A DNA stretch of 60,646 nt from Chitinophagaceae bacterium (GTDB lineage Bacteria; Bacteroidota; Bacteroidia; Chitinophagales; Chitinophagaceae), in the NCBI GenBank assembly GCA_027484165.1, contig JAIXWH010000083.1:1-60646 (forward strand), given 5' to 3'. Each line of letters starts with the position of its first letter. The first letter of the stretch is position 1. The translations under genes and the position numbers were made by a program. Below, in pieces: positions 1-8,756 of the stretch. The notes beneath the pieces are model-generated. The model was not told the DNA's origin. It saw only the letters and a list, made by a program, of their open reading frames with translations, and did no database searches.

Positions 1-80
1 CTCATGGTGAGCATTATTTGTATACAGAAGAATTTTTAGATGCGATTGATGCAAATTTGAAAAAGAAAATGGGAATGTAA
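1..80 (+). CDS. C-terminal end of an unidentified protein (partial)
   Basis: Reading from base 3, the frame gives 25 residues (starting HGEHYLYTEEFLDAID and ending in a Lys-rich KKKMGM tail) before a TAA at 78-80. The start lies outside the window. A strong terminator follows directly, which supports a real gene end. Too little is present to name the family; I do not recognise it. Confidence 0.55.
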   Translation, partial: HGEHYLYTEEFLDAIDANLKKKMGM

Positions 81-104
81 TTTTTTCGAGATTATATATG
101 TATC

Positions 105-139
105 GCAAGTCCACGGTTTTACCGTGGACTTGCTTTTTT
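105..139 (+). terminator. Rho-independent terminator of the upstream partial gene
   Basis: A perfect 13-bp stem (105-117 with 121-133) with a TTT loop is followed by a run of six T. It sits 25 bases after the stop codon at 80. The T-run is on the + strand only, so it serves the left-hand gene rather than the minus-strand operon ending at 207. Confidence 0.85.
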
Positions 140-206
140 AAACCCTATTCATATTTGTTAAAACAGAAAGTACTCCAATCATCGCATATTCAAAAAATCA
201 AATCAA

Positions 207-1376
207 CTAATCAACCAGCTTCCTACTCCCTGCATACAACTCATACTCAAATAATCTGCAATCGATTTTACCGGTATAAAATTCAATTCTTCTCTTGGGT
301 TTTAATCCTATTTTTTTTGCTAATTCTAAATTACCAGTGAATATATAACCCCAATATCCTTTACATTTTTGTTTTAAAAAATCTCCCATTCTGGCATAAG
401 TTTCCTGTAGTTCGATTTCATCGCCCAAACGATCGCCATATTCGGGATTAAAAAAGATTACCCCTTCTGTATTTTCAGGAACTGTAGTTGATGCAAAATC
501 ACACAACTCAAAGCTAATCATATCCTCCACACCGGCAATTCCTGCATTTACCTTTGATATCTGAACAGCATCTTCACTGAGGTCTGATGCAATAATTCTG
601 ATATTGGAATCTGTAATAACCTGTGATTCCATCTCTTTATATAATTTTTCATAGACCTGCTCATCATACTCACATAAATGCATAAACGAATAATTATTTC
701 TGTACAAACCGGGCTTTCTGTTTGTGGCTAATAACGCAGCTTCAATCGCAATCGTTCCTGAGCCACACATTGGATTAATGAAAACTGATTTCTTATCCCA
801 CTTCAATGCCAATAAGTTTGCGGCTGCAAGCGATTCCAACATTGGGGCTTTCCCCGGAATCTTTCTGTATCCATGCTTAGACAAAGTTTCACCGCTAGTA
901 TCAATAAAAATTTCGGCTAAATCTTCTTTCCAATACAAATGAACTACTACTGCATTAAGCTCAGGACCGGAATCTGGCCGCTCTCCTGTCTTATTTCTAA
1001 ATCTATCTGCAATGGCATCTTTTACTTTTACGTTTGCAAATAAATTATTAGTAATCGTTTCATTGGTAACATTACTGCTAATTGAGAAATATTCCTGTGA
1101 TGGAATAATATTTTCCCATTCTATCTTTATCAACTCATTGTACAAATCATTGGCATTGTAAGCCCTGAATTCTTTTAAAGAATACAAAACCTGACTTGCA
1201 CAACGAAGATGGATATTGAGTTTGATACAATCGTTGATATCTCCCAACAACTCTACTCCTGTTTTAAAAACTCTTACTGGAGTAAATCCTAATGTTGCAA
1301 TTTCCTGCTGTAGATATATTGATAAACGATTACTACAAGTAACGATGATACGATTAGATGTTGAAAATAAATTCAT
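207..1376 (-). CDS. THUMP-domain class I SAM-dependent RNA methyltransferase (RlmL/YpsC-like)
   Basis: 389 aa. The N-terminal half resembles the THUMP RNA-binding region of RlmL/YpsC proteins. The C-terminal half is a Rossmann methyltransferase: a NPMCGSGTIAIEAAL motif near residue 203 binds S-adenosylmethionine, and a catalytic-loop motif reads NPEYGDRL where the classical form is NPPYG. By family it should methylate a guanine N2 in 23S rRNA or a related RNA; the exact base cannot be told. It is the last gene of the minus-strand run, 9 bases after rfbD, and is probably a passenger of the sugar operon rather than part of that pathway. Confidence 0.85.
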   Translation of the reverse strand: MNLFSTSNRIIVTCSNRLSIYLQQEIATLGFTPVRVFKTGVELLGDINDCIKLNIHLRCASQVLYSLKEFRAYNANDLYNELIKIEWENIIPSQEYFSISSNVTNETITNNLFANVKVKDAIADRFRNKTGERPDSGPELNAVVVHLYWKEDLAEIFIDTSGETLSKHGYRKIPGKAPMLESLAAANLLALKWDKKSVFINPMCGSGTIAIEAALLATNRKPGLYRNNYSFMHLCEYDEQVYEKLYKEMESQVITDSNIRIIASDLSEDAVQISKVNAGIAGVEDMISFELCDFASTTVPENTEGVIFFNPEYGDRLGDEIELQETYARMGDFLKQKCKGYWGYIFTGNLELAKKIGLKPKRRIEFYTGKIDCRLFEYELYAGSRKLVD

Positions 1377-1385
1377 GGAGATATT

Positions 1386-2267
1386 TTAACTTGATGCTTT
1401 TTGATTTAACAGCAACATACATTTTTTTAAGCTATCTCTCCAATTAGGAATTTGAACTGAAAAGGTATTTTTTATTTTAGAAGTATTCAATATTGAAAAA
1501 TGTGGGCGTTTGGCAGGAACAGGATACGCGCTTGAAGGTATCGGATTCACTTTACAATGATAGCCGCCAATTTCTTTTATCGCTACTGCGAAATCATACC
1601 ATGAAATGATACCTTCATTTGAAAAATGATACATTCCTGATGATGGATTTTCATTTTCAAAAATGATTTTAAATATAACAGCAGCCAAATCAGCAGCATA
1701 GGTAGGTTTACCAATCTGATCATTCACGACACTAATCTCATCACGCTCCTGCATCAATTTCATCATGGTTTTTACAAAGTTTTTTCCGAAATAACTATAC
1801 ACCCATGAAGTACGTATAATTATTGATTTTGAATCTGATTGCATTGCAATTTTTTCTCCTTCCAATTTGGTTGCGCCATAAACATTTATGGGTGAAGTAG
1901 CATCATCTTCATTATATCCAACTGAATTTTCTCCATCAAAAACATAATCTGTAGAGATATGAATCAATCGACAATTATATTTATTACAAGCATCTGCTAA
2001 ATATCCTACAGCAGTTGCATTTATAGCTCTTGACAAACCCTCATCTTTTTCAGCATTATCTACAGCTGTATATGCAGCCGCATTAATACAATAATCAAAT
2101 TTATTTTCAGAAAAGATTTTATCAATTGCTAGTTTATCTGTTATCGACAACTCTTCAACATCTGTAAAAACAAATCGAACATGCTGATGCAGTGAAGCAA
2201 GTACTTTGCATTCATTACCCAATTGTCCGTTTGCTCCCGTTACCAATATATTTTTAACTATACTCAC
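1386..2267 (-). CDS. rfbD: dTDP-4-dehydrorhamnose reductase
   Basis: 293 aa, normal family length. Extended SDR protein: the NAD(P)-binding motif GANGQLG lies at residues 11-17, the STDYVFDG motif near 105-112, and the catalytic YxxxK is Y130/K134 (YGATK). It catalyses the last step to dTDP-L-rhamnose in the cytoplasm. It starts 2 bases after the stop of rfbC, so the pair is almost certainly co-translated. rfbA and rfbB are not in this window and must be elsewhere for the pathway to be complete. Confidence 0.93.
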   Translation of the reverse strand: MSIVKNILVTGANGQLGNECKVLASLHQHVRFVFTDVEELSITDKLAIDKIFSENKFDYCINAAAYTAVDNAEKDEGLSRAINATAVGYLADACNKYNCRLIHISTDYVFDGENSVGYNEDDATSPINVYGATKLEGEKIAMQSDSKSIIIRTSWVYSYFGKNFVKTMMKLMQERDEISVVNDQIGKPTYAADLAAVIFKIIFENENPSSGMYHFSNEGIISWYDFAVAIKEIGGYHCKVNPIPSSAYPVPAKRPHFSILNTSKIKNTFSVQIPNWRDSLKKCMLLLNQKASS

Positions 2268-2269
2268 TT

Positions 2270-2830
2270 TTATAGATTAAATTCAAAATTATTTTTACAG
2301 TTTTCAAAGGTCGGATGTTGCTTGTCTTTATCAGAAACAATCTGCATATCAGAAGGTATTTTCCAATCAATGTTTAAAGCAGGGTCATAAAATTGAATAC
2401 CACCTTCCAAATCTTTATTATAAAAATTATCGCACTTATAAAATACTTCTGCAGTTTCAGACAATACAGAGTATCCGTGAGCAAATCCATGCGGAATGTA
2501 TAATTGTCTTTTGTTTTCAGCAGAAAGTTCTAACGAAAAATGTTCACCATAAGTTGGGGAACCTTTTCGGATATCCAATACTACATCCAAAATAGTGCCA
2601 CTCAATGCACGAATAAATTTAGTTTGTGCCTTTGGATTTAATTGATAATGCAATCCTCTTACTACACCATATACTGATTTTGCCTGATTGTCCTGTACAA
2701 AAATCGTATTTATATCATCATTATCGCAAGTTTGCTGATTATAACTTTCAAAAAAATAACCTCTTGCATCTTCAAACACTTTGGGTTCAAAAATAAATAA
2801 GCCCGGAAATTTGGTTTTGATAAATGGCAT
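2270..2830 (-). CDS. rfbC: dTDP-4-dehydrorhamnose 3,5-epimerase
   Basis: 186 aa cupin-fold epimerase of normal length. The motif VRGLHYQ contains the conserved catalytic His (H61), and the IPHGFAHGYSVL segment with the following Tyr-Lys region matches RmlC. It converts dTDP-4-keto-6-deoxyglucose to the L-lyxo form for RfbD, encoded immediately downstream (2-base gap). The upstream epimerase gene ends 4 bases before it, so the three genes form a tight translational unit. Confidence 0.94.
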   Translation of the reverse strand: MPFIKTKFPGLFIFEPKVFEDARGYFFESYNQQTCDNDDINTIFVQDNQAKSVYGVVRGLHYQLNPKAQTKFIRALSGTILDVVLDIRKGSPTYGEHFSLELSAENKRQLYIPHGFAHGYSVLSETAEVFYKCDNFYNKDLEGGIQFYDPALNIDWKIPSDMQIVSDKDKQHPTFENCKNNFEFNL

Positions 2831-2834
2831 ATAA

Positions 2835-3821
2835 TTAAGAATAAATAGCTTTGAAATATTTTACGGTTTCAATTAGTCCTTCTTCAAATTTTTTTGTTGG
2901 CTGATATCCCAGCAAGTTTTTTGCGATTGAAATATCTGCAAGCGAATCTCTGATATCTCCTGCTCTGGCTTCTCTGTGTAGAGGCAGCCAATCACTTCCC
3001 AATTCCTTTGCGCATGTGAGATACAAATGGTTTACTGAAAATCTTTCGCCAACAGCAACATTATAAATCTGCTTAAAAGCATTTTCATTTTCACAAAACA
3101 TTCCTTTTACATTTACCTGAACAGCATTGTCAACAAATGTAAAATCTCGTGTTTGCTCCCCGTCTCCATTAATGTAAACAGGAGTCTTATGCATAATACC
3201 TTTCACAAACAAAGGAATCACTGCAGCATAAGGCCCATCAGGATCCTGACGAGGACCAAAAATATTAAAGTACCGAAATCCCATTAGTTTAATCCCATAA
3301 ACATCTGCAAACACCTGTGCATATAATTCATTGGTCTTTTTGGTTGCCGCATAAGGCGACAAACAATTGCCTATCCTGTTTTCAACTTTAGGTAAAGTAG
3401 GCTCATCTCCATATACAGATGACGATGACGCATAAACGAAAGTTTTGACTTTATTTTCTACACTGGCATTAAGGATGTTTACAAAACCGCCCACATTTAC
3501 TTCGTTAAAATATAGCGGCTCTTTGATCGAACGAGGCACCGAACCCAATGCTGCCTGATGACTCACATAATCCATATCCTTTGTTGCTTTCAAGCAAGTA
3601 TCATAATTACGAATATCTCCTTCTATAAACTCAAAACCGGAATATGATTTCAAAATAGAAAGATTCTTTTCAAAACCATTAACCATGTTATCTAAAACAC
3701 AAACTTTTTTTGCACCATGCTTCAATAGATACTCAGCAATATGACTACCGATAAACCCTGCTCCTCCTGTTACTAAAAAGCTGGAATTAGAAATATCTTT
3801 GGTATGAAATGATTGGCTCAA
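2835..3821 (-). CDS. UDP-N-acetylglucosamine 4-epimerase-like SDR (WbpP/TviC type)
   Basis: 328 aa extended SDR. The NAD-binding GGAGFIG is at residues 19-25, the ASSSSVYG catalytic Ser region near 131-138, and YxxxK is Y157/K161. The segment NIFGPRQDPDGPYAAVIPLF closely recalls WbpP/TviC, which interconvert UDP-GlcNAc or UDP-GlcNAcA with the galacto form. Its upstream neighbour is a WbpO/TviB-like dehydrogenase, the usual partner for making UDP-GalNAcA. The exact substrate is inferred from this pairing; a UDP-glucose or UDP-uronate epimerase cannot be excluded. Confidence 0.82.
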   Translation of the reverse strand: MSQSFHTKDISNSSFLVTGGAGFIGSHIAEYLLKHGAKKVCVLDNMVNGFEKNLSILKSYSGFEFIEGDIRNYDTCLKATKDMDYVSHQAALGSVPRSIKEPLYFNEVNVGGFVNILNASVENKVKTFVYASSSSVYGDEPTLPKVENRIGNCLSPYAATKKTNELYAQVFADVYGIKLMGFRYFNIFGPRQDPDGPYAAVIPLFVKGIMHKTPVYINGDGEQTRDFTFVDNAVQVNVKGMFCENENAFKQIYNVAVGERFSVNHLYLTCAKELGSDWLPLHREARAGDIRDSLADISIAKNLLGYQPTKKFEEGLIETVKYFKAIYS

Positions 3822-3839
3822 ATGAGATGTGATTTTTGA

Positions 3840-5129
3840 TTATAAACTCCAATATTTTCTGCTTTTAATCACAGAGCGAAATGTTCCTTTCAAATCAGCT
3901 ACCAATCCTTTTTCTTTTGTAATTGAAGCAAAATAGGTATCGTCTAATTTCATGTACTCTTTATGTGGAACTGTAACAATTACTGCATCATATTCAGAAG
4001 CAATTTTTTCAGTCAATTCAAATCCATATTCATGATTCAACTCATTACTATCGGCATATGGGTCAGTGATATCAACATTTAATGAATAAGATTTCAATTC
4101 TTTTACTACATCAGCTACCTTACTATTCCTGATGTCACTTACATTTTCTTTAAAAGTAGCTCCCATTACTAAAACTCTGCTGTCTTTTACATTTCCGTTA
4201 TTTTGGATAATGTATTGCAATACTTTTTTTGCTACATAGCCAGCCATGCCATCATTAATTACTCTGCCTGCTAAAATCACCTGACTGTCATAACCCAATT
4301 TCTTCGACTTATGAGTTAGATAATAAGGATCAACACCGATACAATGTCCGCCTACAAGTCCGGGCTGAAATTTCAAAAAATTCCATTTCGTACCTGCAGC
4401 TTCCAATACCTCATAGGTATTGATATTCATCTTGTCAAAAATGATAGAAAGTTCATTCATCAATGCGATGTTCAAATCACGTTGAGTATTTTCAATAATC
4501 TTTGCGGCTTCTGCCACTTTAATTGAAGAGGCTTTATAAACACCTGCCATTACAACAAGCTCGTAAACTTTTGCAATCGTATCTAAGCTTTCATTACAAC
4601 AACCGCTTACTACTTTAATAATAGTGCTAATCGTATGTTCTTTATCTCCCGGATTGATCCTTTCGGGTGAATAACCTATTTTATAATCGACAACCATTTT
4701 CAATCCTGATAATTTTTCAATTATGGGCACACAATCTTCTTCCGTACAACCTGGATAAACAGTGCTTTCATACACTACATAATCTCCTTTCTTAATTACT
4801 TTTCCGATAGTTTCACTTGCTCTTTGAACCGGAATCAAATCCGGAACGTTATGATCATCTACAGGTGTTGGAACAGCAACAATAAAAAAGTTTGCCGTTC
4901 TTAAAACATCTAACTCATTTGTAAAAGTGATATCACAATTTTCAAAAGCACTTGACTCCAACTCATTACTCGGATCAATTCCCTCGCGCATCAATGCTAC
5001 TCTTTCGGCATTGATATCGAAGCCGATGACTTTAATTTTTTTAGCAAATTCAAGAGCAATAGGCAAACCAACGTAGCCGAGTCCTATAACAGCTAAAGTT
5101 TTATTCTTGTCTATTAAATCTTGATACAT
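3840..5129 (-). CDS. UDP-N-acetyl-hexosamine 6-dehydrogenase (WbpO/TviB type)
   Basis: 429 aa member of the UDP-glucose/GDP-mannose dehydrogenase family. The Rossmann motif GLGYVGLP is at residues 16-23 and the catalytic Cys is C263 in GGHCIGVDPYYL. The VYESTVYPGCTE segment (about 119-130) is typical of the WbpO/WbpA/TviB branch, not of Ugd. It should oxidise UDP-GalNAc or UDP-GlcNAc at C6 to the uronic acid with two NAD+. It is clearly not a duplicate of the Ugd two genes upstream, because the motifs differ. The WbpP-like epimerase follows after 18 bases. Confidence 0.87.
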   Translation of the reverse strand: MYQDLIDKNKTLAVIGLGYVGLPIALEFAKKIKVIGFDINAERVALMREGIDPSNELESSAFENCDITFTNELDVLRTANFFIVAVPTPVDDHNVPDLIPVQRASETIGKVIKKGDYVVYESTVYPGCTEEDCVPIIEKLSGLKMVVDYKIGYSPERINPGDKEHTISTIIKVVSGCCNESLDTIAKVYELVVMAGVYKASSIKVAEAAKIIENTQRDLNIALMNELSIIFDKMNINTYEVLEAAGTKWNFLKFQPGLVGGHCIGVDPYYLTHKSKKLGYDSQVILAGRVINDGMAGYVAKKVLQYIIQNNGNVKDSRVLVMGATFKENVSDIRNSKVADVVKELKSYSLNVDITDPYADSNELNHEYGFELTEKIASEYDAVIVTVPHKEYMKLDDTYFASITKEKGLVADLKGTFRSVIKSRKYWSL

Positions 5130-5148
5130 ATGCCCTTGTTTAAATAAA

Positions 5149-6135
5149 TCAATATTTTCTGCTTACAAATTCCAAAGGTTGCTTATTTAAATCTTCTTTA
5201 GACAACCCTTTAAAATAGTCGTACGTAATTTTCAAACCTTCTGCCCTTTTTACTTTAGGTTCCCAACCCAAAATTTCTTTTGCTTTTGAGATATCTGGTT
5301 TCCTTTGTTTGGGATCGTCTTCCGGCAAAGGCTTGTATATGATTTTTTGATTGGCCCCTGTCAATTTCAGAATCTCATCTGCAAAATCTTTTAAAGAAAT
5401 CTCATCTGGATTACCAATATTTACCGGTAACGCATAATCGCTCATTAACAGTCTGTAAATACCGTCAACTAAATCATCTACATAACAAAAACTTCTTGTT
5501 TGACTACCATCCCCAAATACGGTCAAGTCTTCTCCTCTTAGTGCCTGACCAATAAATGCAGGCAATGCTCTTCCGTCATTCAATCGCATTCTTGGACCAT
5601 AGGTATTGAAAATGCGTACAATACGTGTTTCAACCTGATGAAAGTTATGATATGCCATCGTTATTGCTTCCTGAAATCGTTTAGCTTCATCGTATACTCC
5701 TCTAGGGCCAACAGGATTCACATTCCCCCAATATTCCTCCGTTTGAGGATGAACCAATGGATCACCATAAACCTCACTGGTACTAGCAACTAGTATACGT
5801 GCTTTTTTTGCCAATGCCAAGCCTAAACAATTATGAGTGCCTAATGAACCTACTTTTAAAGTTTGAATAGGTATTTTTAAATAATCAATCGGACTTGCAG
5901 GTGATGCAAAATGAAGGATATAATCCAACTCCCCAGGAACATGAATAAATTTAGAAACATCATGATGATAAAACTCAAACTCCTTTAATTTAAAAAGATG
6001 TTCAATGTTTTTTAAATTGCCGGTGATTAGATTATCCATACCTAATACATCAAATCCTTCTTTGATAAATCGGTCACATAAATGTGATCCTAAAAATCCA
6101 GCAGCACCGGTGATTAATACTCTTTTATTTCTCAC
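5149..6135 (-). CDS. uxs: UDP-glucuronate decarboxylase (UDP-xylose synthase)
   Basis: 328 aa SDR. The NAD-binding GAAGFLG is at residues 10-16, [10 protein letters not shown] at 118-126, and Y148/K152 lie in GVYDEAKR, a signature of UDP-xylose synthases. NTYGPRM and the C-terminal [16 protein letters not shown] are also typical. It removes CO2 from UDP-glucuronate to give UDP-xylose. Its upstream neighbour, 16 bases away, is Ugd, which makes the substrate, so UDP-Glc to UDP-GlcA to UDP-Xyl is encoded by adjacent genes. Confidence 0.92.
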   Translation of the reverse strand: MRNKRVLITGAAGFLGSHLCDRFIKEGFDVLGMDNLITGNLKNIEHLFKLKEFEFYHHDVSKFIHVPGELDYILHFASPASPIDYLKIPIQTLKVGSLGTHNCLGLALAKKARILVASTSEVYGDPLVHPQTEEYWGNVNPVGPRGVYDEAKRFQEAITMAYHNFHQVETRIVRIFNTYGPRMRLNDGRALPAFIGQALRGEDLTVFGDGSQTRSFCYVDDLVDGIYRLLMSDYALPVNIGNPDEISLKDFADEILKLTGANQKIIYKPLPEDDPKQRKPDISKAKEILGWEPKVKRAEGLKITYDYFKGLSKEDLNKQPLEFVSRKY

Positions 6136-6151
6136 TTAAAAATATTTTAAA

Positions 6152-7486
6152 TTAGGAATGAGTAATTTTTTTTCTGCCTACGCTTTCGTAATGATAACCC
6201 AAATCATTCATTTGCTGTAAGTCAAATAAATTTCTACCATCAAAAATCAATTTATTTTTCAACAGTGTAGTTACTTTTTCAAAATCTGGTGTTCTGAACT
6301 CGTTCCATTCTGTTGCTATGATCAAAGCGTCGGCATTTTCCAGAGCTTTATATTGATTTTCAGAAAATTGAATTTTATCACCCAAAACTTGTTTCGAATT
6401 ACTCATCGCTTCAGGATCAAAAGCAGAAACAGTAGCTCCTCTTTTTAAAAGAGCATCAATCATATAAAATGCAGGGGCTTCTCTAATATCATCAGTATTC
6501 GGCTTGAAAGCCAATCCCCATATTGCAAAATGTTTTCCTGTTAAATTACCATTGAAATAAGATTCAATTTTTGGGATGAGGAGCAATTTCTGCAATTCGT
6601 TAATCTCCATCACTGCCTCTAAAATTTTAAAATCATATTTTACTTCATGAGAGGATTTAGATAATGCCTGCACATCTTTAGGGAAACAACTTCCTCCGTA
6701 TCCTATACCTGGAAATAAAAATCTTTTGCCAATTCTTTCATCACTTCCAATTCCCCTTCTCACCATATCCACATCAGCTCCCAACCTTTCACAAAGCTGA
6801 GCGATTTCATTCATGAAAGTAATTTTCACTGCAAGAAAAGAATTAGCAGCATATTTTGTTAACTCTGCTGATTTTTCATCCATAAAAATCAAAGGATTTC
6901 CCTGACGCACAAAAGGAGCATATAAATCATTCATCATTTTCATCGCTCTTTCTGAGGTCGTACCTATAACAACACGATCGGGCTTCATAAAATCTTCAAC
7001 AGCTACCCCTTCACGTAAAAACTCAGGATTACTTACCACATCGAAAGATTGCTCAATGTTTAAGGTTGCAGCAGATAAAATTGCAGCATGTACTTTTTCT
7101 GCAGTACCAACAGGCACTGTACTTTTATCAACAATAACTTTATAATCTGAAGGCTTTATTAATGTGCCTAGTTGTTTTGCAACACCTAAAATATAAGAGA
7201 GGTCTGCACTACCATCCTCGCCGGGAGGTGTAGGTAATGCAAGAAACACAATCGAAGCATTTTCAATGGCCTCTTCTATTGAAGTTGTAAAACTTAATCT
7301 GCCCTCTTTTTGATTTCTTAAAAACAACTTTTCCAATCCAGGTTCAAAAATGGTTATTTGACCACTAGTCAACTTGTCAACTTTGTTTTTGTCTATGTCT
7401 ACACAAATTACATTATTTCCTGTTTCAGCAAAACAAGTACCTGTAACTAATCCAACATAACCTGTACCAATAACTGCTAGTTTCAT
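6152..7486 (-). CDS. ugd: UDP-glucose 6-dehydrogenase
   Basis: 444 aa. GTGYVGLVTG at residues 7-16 binds NAD; the catalytic Cys is C267 in GIGYGGSCFPKD; NPEFLREG at 153-160 is conserved in the family. It oxidises UDP-glucose to UDP-glucuronate. Length and motifs are complete. It lies between the WbpE-like aminotransferase (20-base gap) and UDP-xylose synthase (16-base gap) in one minus-strand operon. Confidence 0.94.
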   Translation of the reverse strand: MKLAVIGTGYVGLVTGTCFAETGNNVICVDIDKNKVDKLTSGQITIFEPGLEKLFLRNQKEGRLSFTTSIEEAIENASIVFLALPTPPGEDGSADLSYILGVAKQLGTLIKPSDYKVIVDKSTVPVGTAEKVHAAILSAATLNIEQSFDVVSNPEFLREGVAVEDFMKPDRVVIGTTSERAMKMMNDLYAPFVRQGNPLIFMDEKSAELTKYAANSFLAVKITFMNEIAQLCERLGADVDMVRRGIGSDERIGKRFLFPGIGYGGSCFPKDVQALSKSSHEVKYDFKILEAVMEINELQKLLLIPKIESYFNGNLTGKHFAIWGLAFKPNTDDIREAPAFYMIDALLKRGATVSAFDPEAMSNSKQVLGDKIQFSENQYKALENADALIIATEWNEFRTPDFEKVTTLLKNKLIFDGRNLFDLQQMNDLGYHYESVGRKKITHS

Positions 7487-7506
7487 TGTAATAATTTTTG
7501 TGGAAT

Positions 7507-8634
7507 CTAATTTAAAAAACTCAATACCTTTTCGCTAATAAATTGTTGTTGTTCTTCATCCAACTCTGTATGTATAGGTAATGAAATAACTCTTTCTGTC
7601 AACCAGTCGGTATTGGGTAGATGATACTCGCTTCCACCAAAAGCATCAAACATCTTCTGACGATGTGCAGGAACTGGATAATAAATCATATTCGGAACAC
7701 CCTGCTCTGTTAAATACTGACTCAATTCATCTCTGCTTGCATCATGAATAATTAATGTGTATTGATGAAACACATGATTATTATTTGTTGCTCTATATGG
7801 TGTTTCTATTTTTTTATTTCCTTTGAATGCCTGATCATAAAAATCAGCAGCTTTTTGTCGAGCAGAAATATATCCATCAAGTTGCTTCAATTTAATATCC
7901 AGAATTGCTGCCTGAACTGCATCTAATCTTGAATTGCATCCAACTACATCATGATAGTACCTTTTGCTCTGTCCATGAGAAGCAATCATTCTTATTTTCT
8001 CTGCCAGCAAATCATCCTCTGTAGATATAGCACCCCCATCTCCAAAAGCTCCCAGATTTTTTGAAGGATAAAATGAAGTACAACCTATGTGACCAATACT
8101 TCCCGTTTTTTTGATGGTACCATCAGTAAATTGATACTTATTTCCAATGGCTTGAGCATTATCCTCAATTACAAAAAGGTTATGTTTTTTTGCAATTGCC
8201 ATAATCTTTTCCATATCTGCAGCATGTCCATATAAATGAACAGGAACTATTGCTTTTGTTTTTGGTGTGATGGCATTTTCTATGGCTTGAGGATCAATAC
8301 AAAATGTTTGTTTGTCAACCTCAACAAAAATTGGCTTTATGCCCAACAAGGCTGCTACTTCAACAGTTGCGATATAAGTAAAGGATGGAGTGATGACTTC
8401 ATCACCAGCTTTCAGTCCTAATGCCATCATGGCAATTTGAAGAGCATCAGTTCCATTAGCACATGGAATAACATGTTTGCTTCCTTGGTATTCAGCCAAA
8501 TGGAAAGCGAAATCATTAACCACTTTTCCACCAATGAACTGTGAACTTTCTAAAACAGCAATAACAGCTGAATCAACTTCATTTTTGATTTTATGATACT
8601 GGGTTTTAGTATCCACCATCTGTAAAGGTCTCAT
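7507..8634 (-). CDS. DegT/DnrJ/EryC1-family sugar aminotransferase (WbpE-like)
   Basis: 375 aa PLP-dependent fold-type I aminotransferase. CANGTDALQIA (58-68) and EDNAQ (157-161, with the PLP-binding Asp158) are present, and the Schiff-base lysine is K192 in FYPSKNLGAFGDGGA. The sequence is close in style to WbpE, which aminates UDP-3-keto-GlcNAcA. The WbpA-like dehydrogenase downstream would fit that role, but no WbpB/WbpD homologue is nearby, so substrate assignment is inferred. It is the first gene of the operon, about 24 bases after a predicted start site. Confidence 0.85.
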   Translation of the reverse strand: MRPLQMVDTKTQYHKIKNEVDSAVIAVLESSQFIGGKVVNDFAFHLAEYQGSKHVIPCANGTDALQIAMMALGLKAGDEVITPSFTYIATVEVAALLGIKPIFVEVDKQTFCIDPQAIENAITPKTKAIVPVHLYGHAADMEKIMAIAKKHNLFVIEDNAQAIGNKYQFTDGTIKKTGSIGHIGCTSFYPSKNLGAFGDGGAISTEDDLLAEKIRMIASHGQSKRYYHDVVGCNSRLDAVQAAILDIKLKQLDGYISARQKAADFYDQAFKGNKKIETPYRATNNNHVFHQYTLIIHDASRDELSQYLTEQGVPNMIYYPVPAHRQKMFDAFGGSEYHLPNTDWLTERVISLPIHTELDEEQQQFISEKVLSFLN

Positions 8635-8663
8635 AGTAAGTTTTTTACCCCTTGATAGGCTCG

Positions 8664-8671
8664 CAAAGATA
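8664..8671 (-). promoter_or_regulatory. -7 box of the nucleotide-sugar operon promoter
   Basis: On the minus strand this reads TATCTTTG, matching the Bacteroidetes -7 consensus TAnnTTTG, followed by GCGAGCC. The start would fall about 24 bases upstream of the aminotransferase ATG. No well-spaced -33 TTG was found, so confidence is moderate. Confidence 0.55.
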
Positions 8672-8707
8672 AGGTTTGATGCCCAATTTTAATGTCGATT
8701 AATCTAA

Positions 8708-8737
8708 TTGATTAACCATAAAATGCCCTTAATTTTG
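8708..8737 (+). promoter_or_regulatory. Promoter of waaA (TTG-N19-TAATTTTG)
   Basis: TTG at 8708-8710, a 19-base spacer and TAATTTTG at 8730-8737 match the Bacteroidetes primary sigma consensus (TTG, 17-23 bases, TAnnTTTG). Initiation near 8743 would leave a leader of about 14 bases before the TTG start codon of waaA. It is divergent from the sugar operon promoter. Confidence 0.7.
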
Positions 8738-8756
8738 AAAAATAATAAAGTTCACG

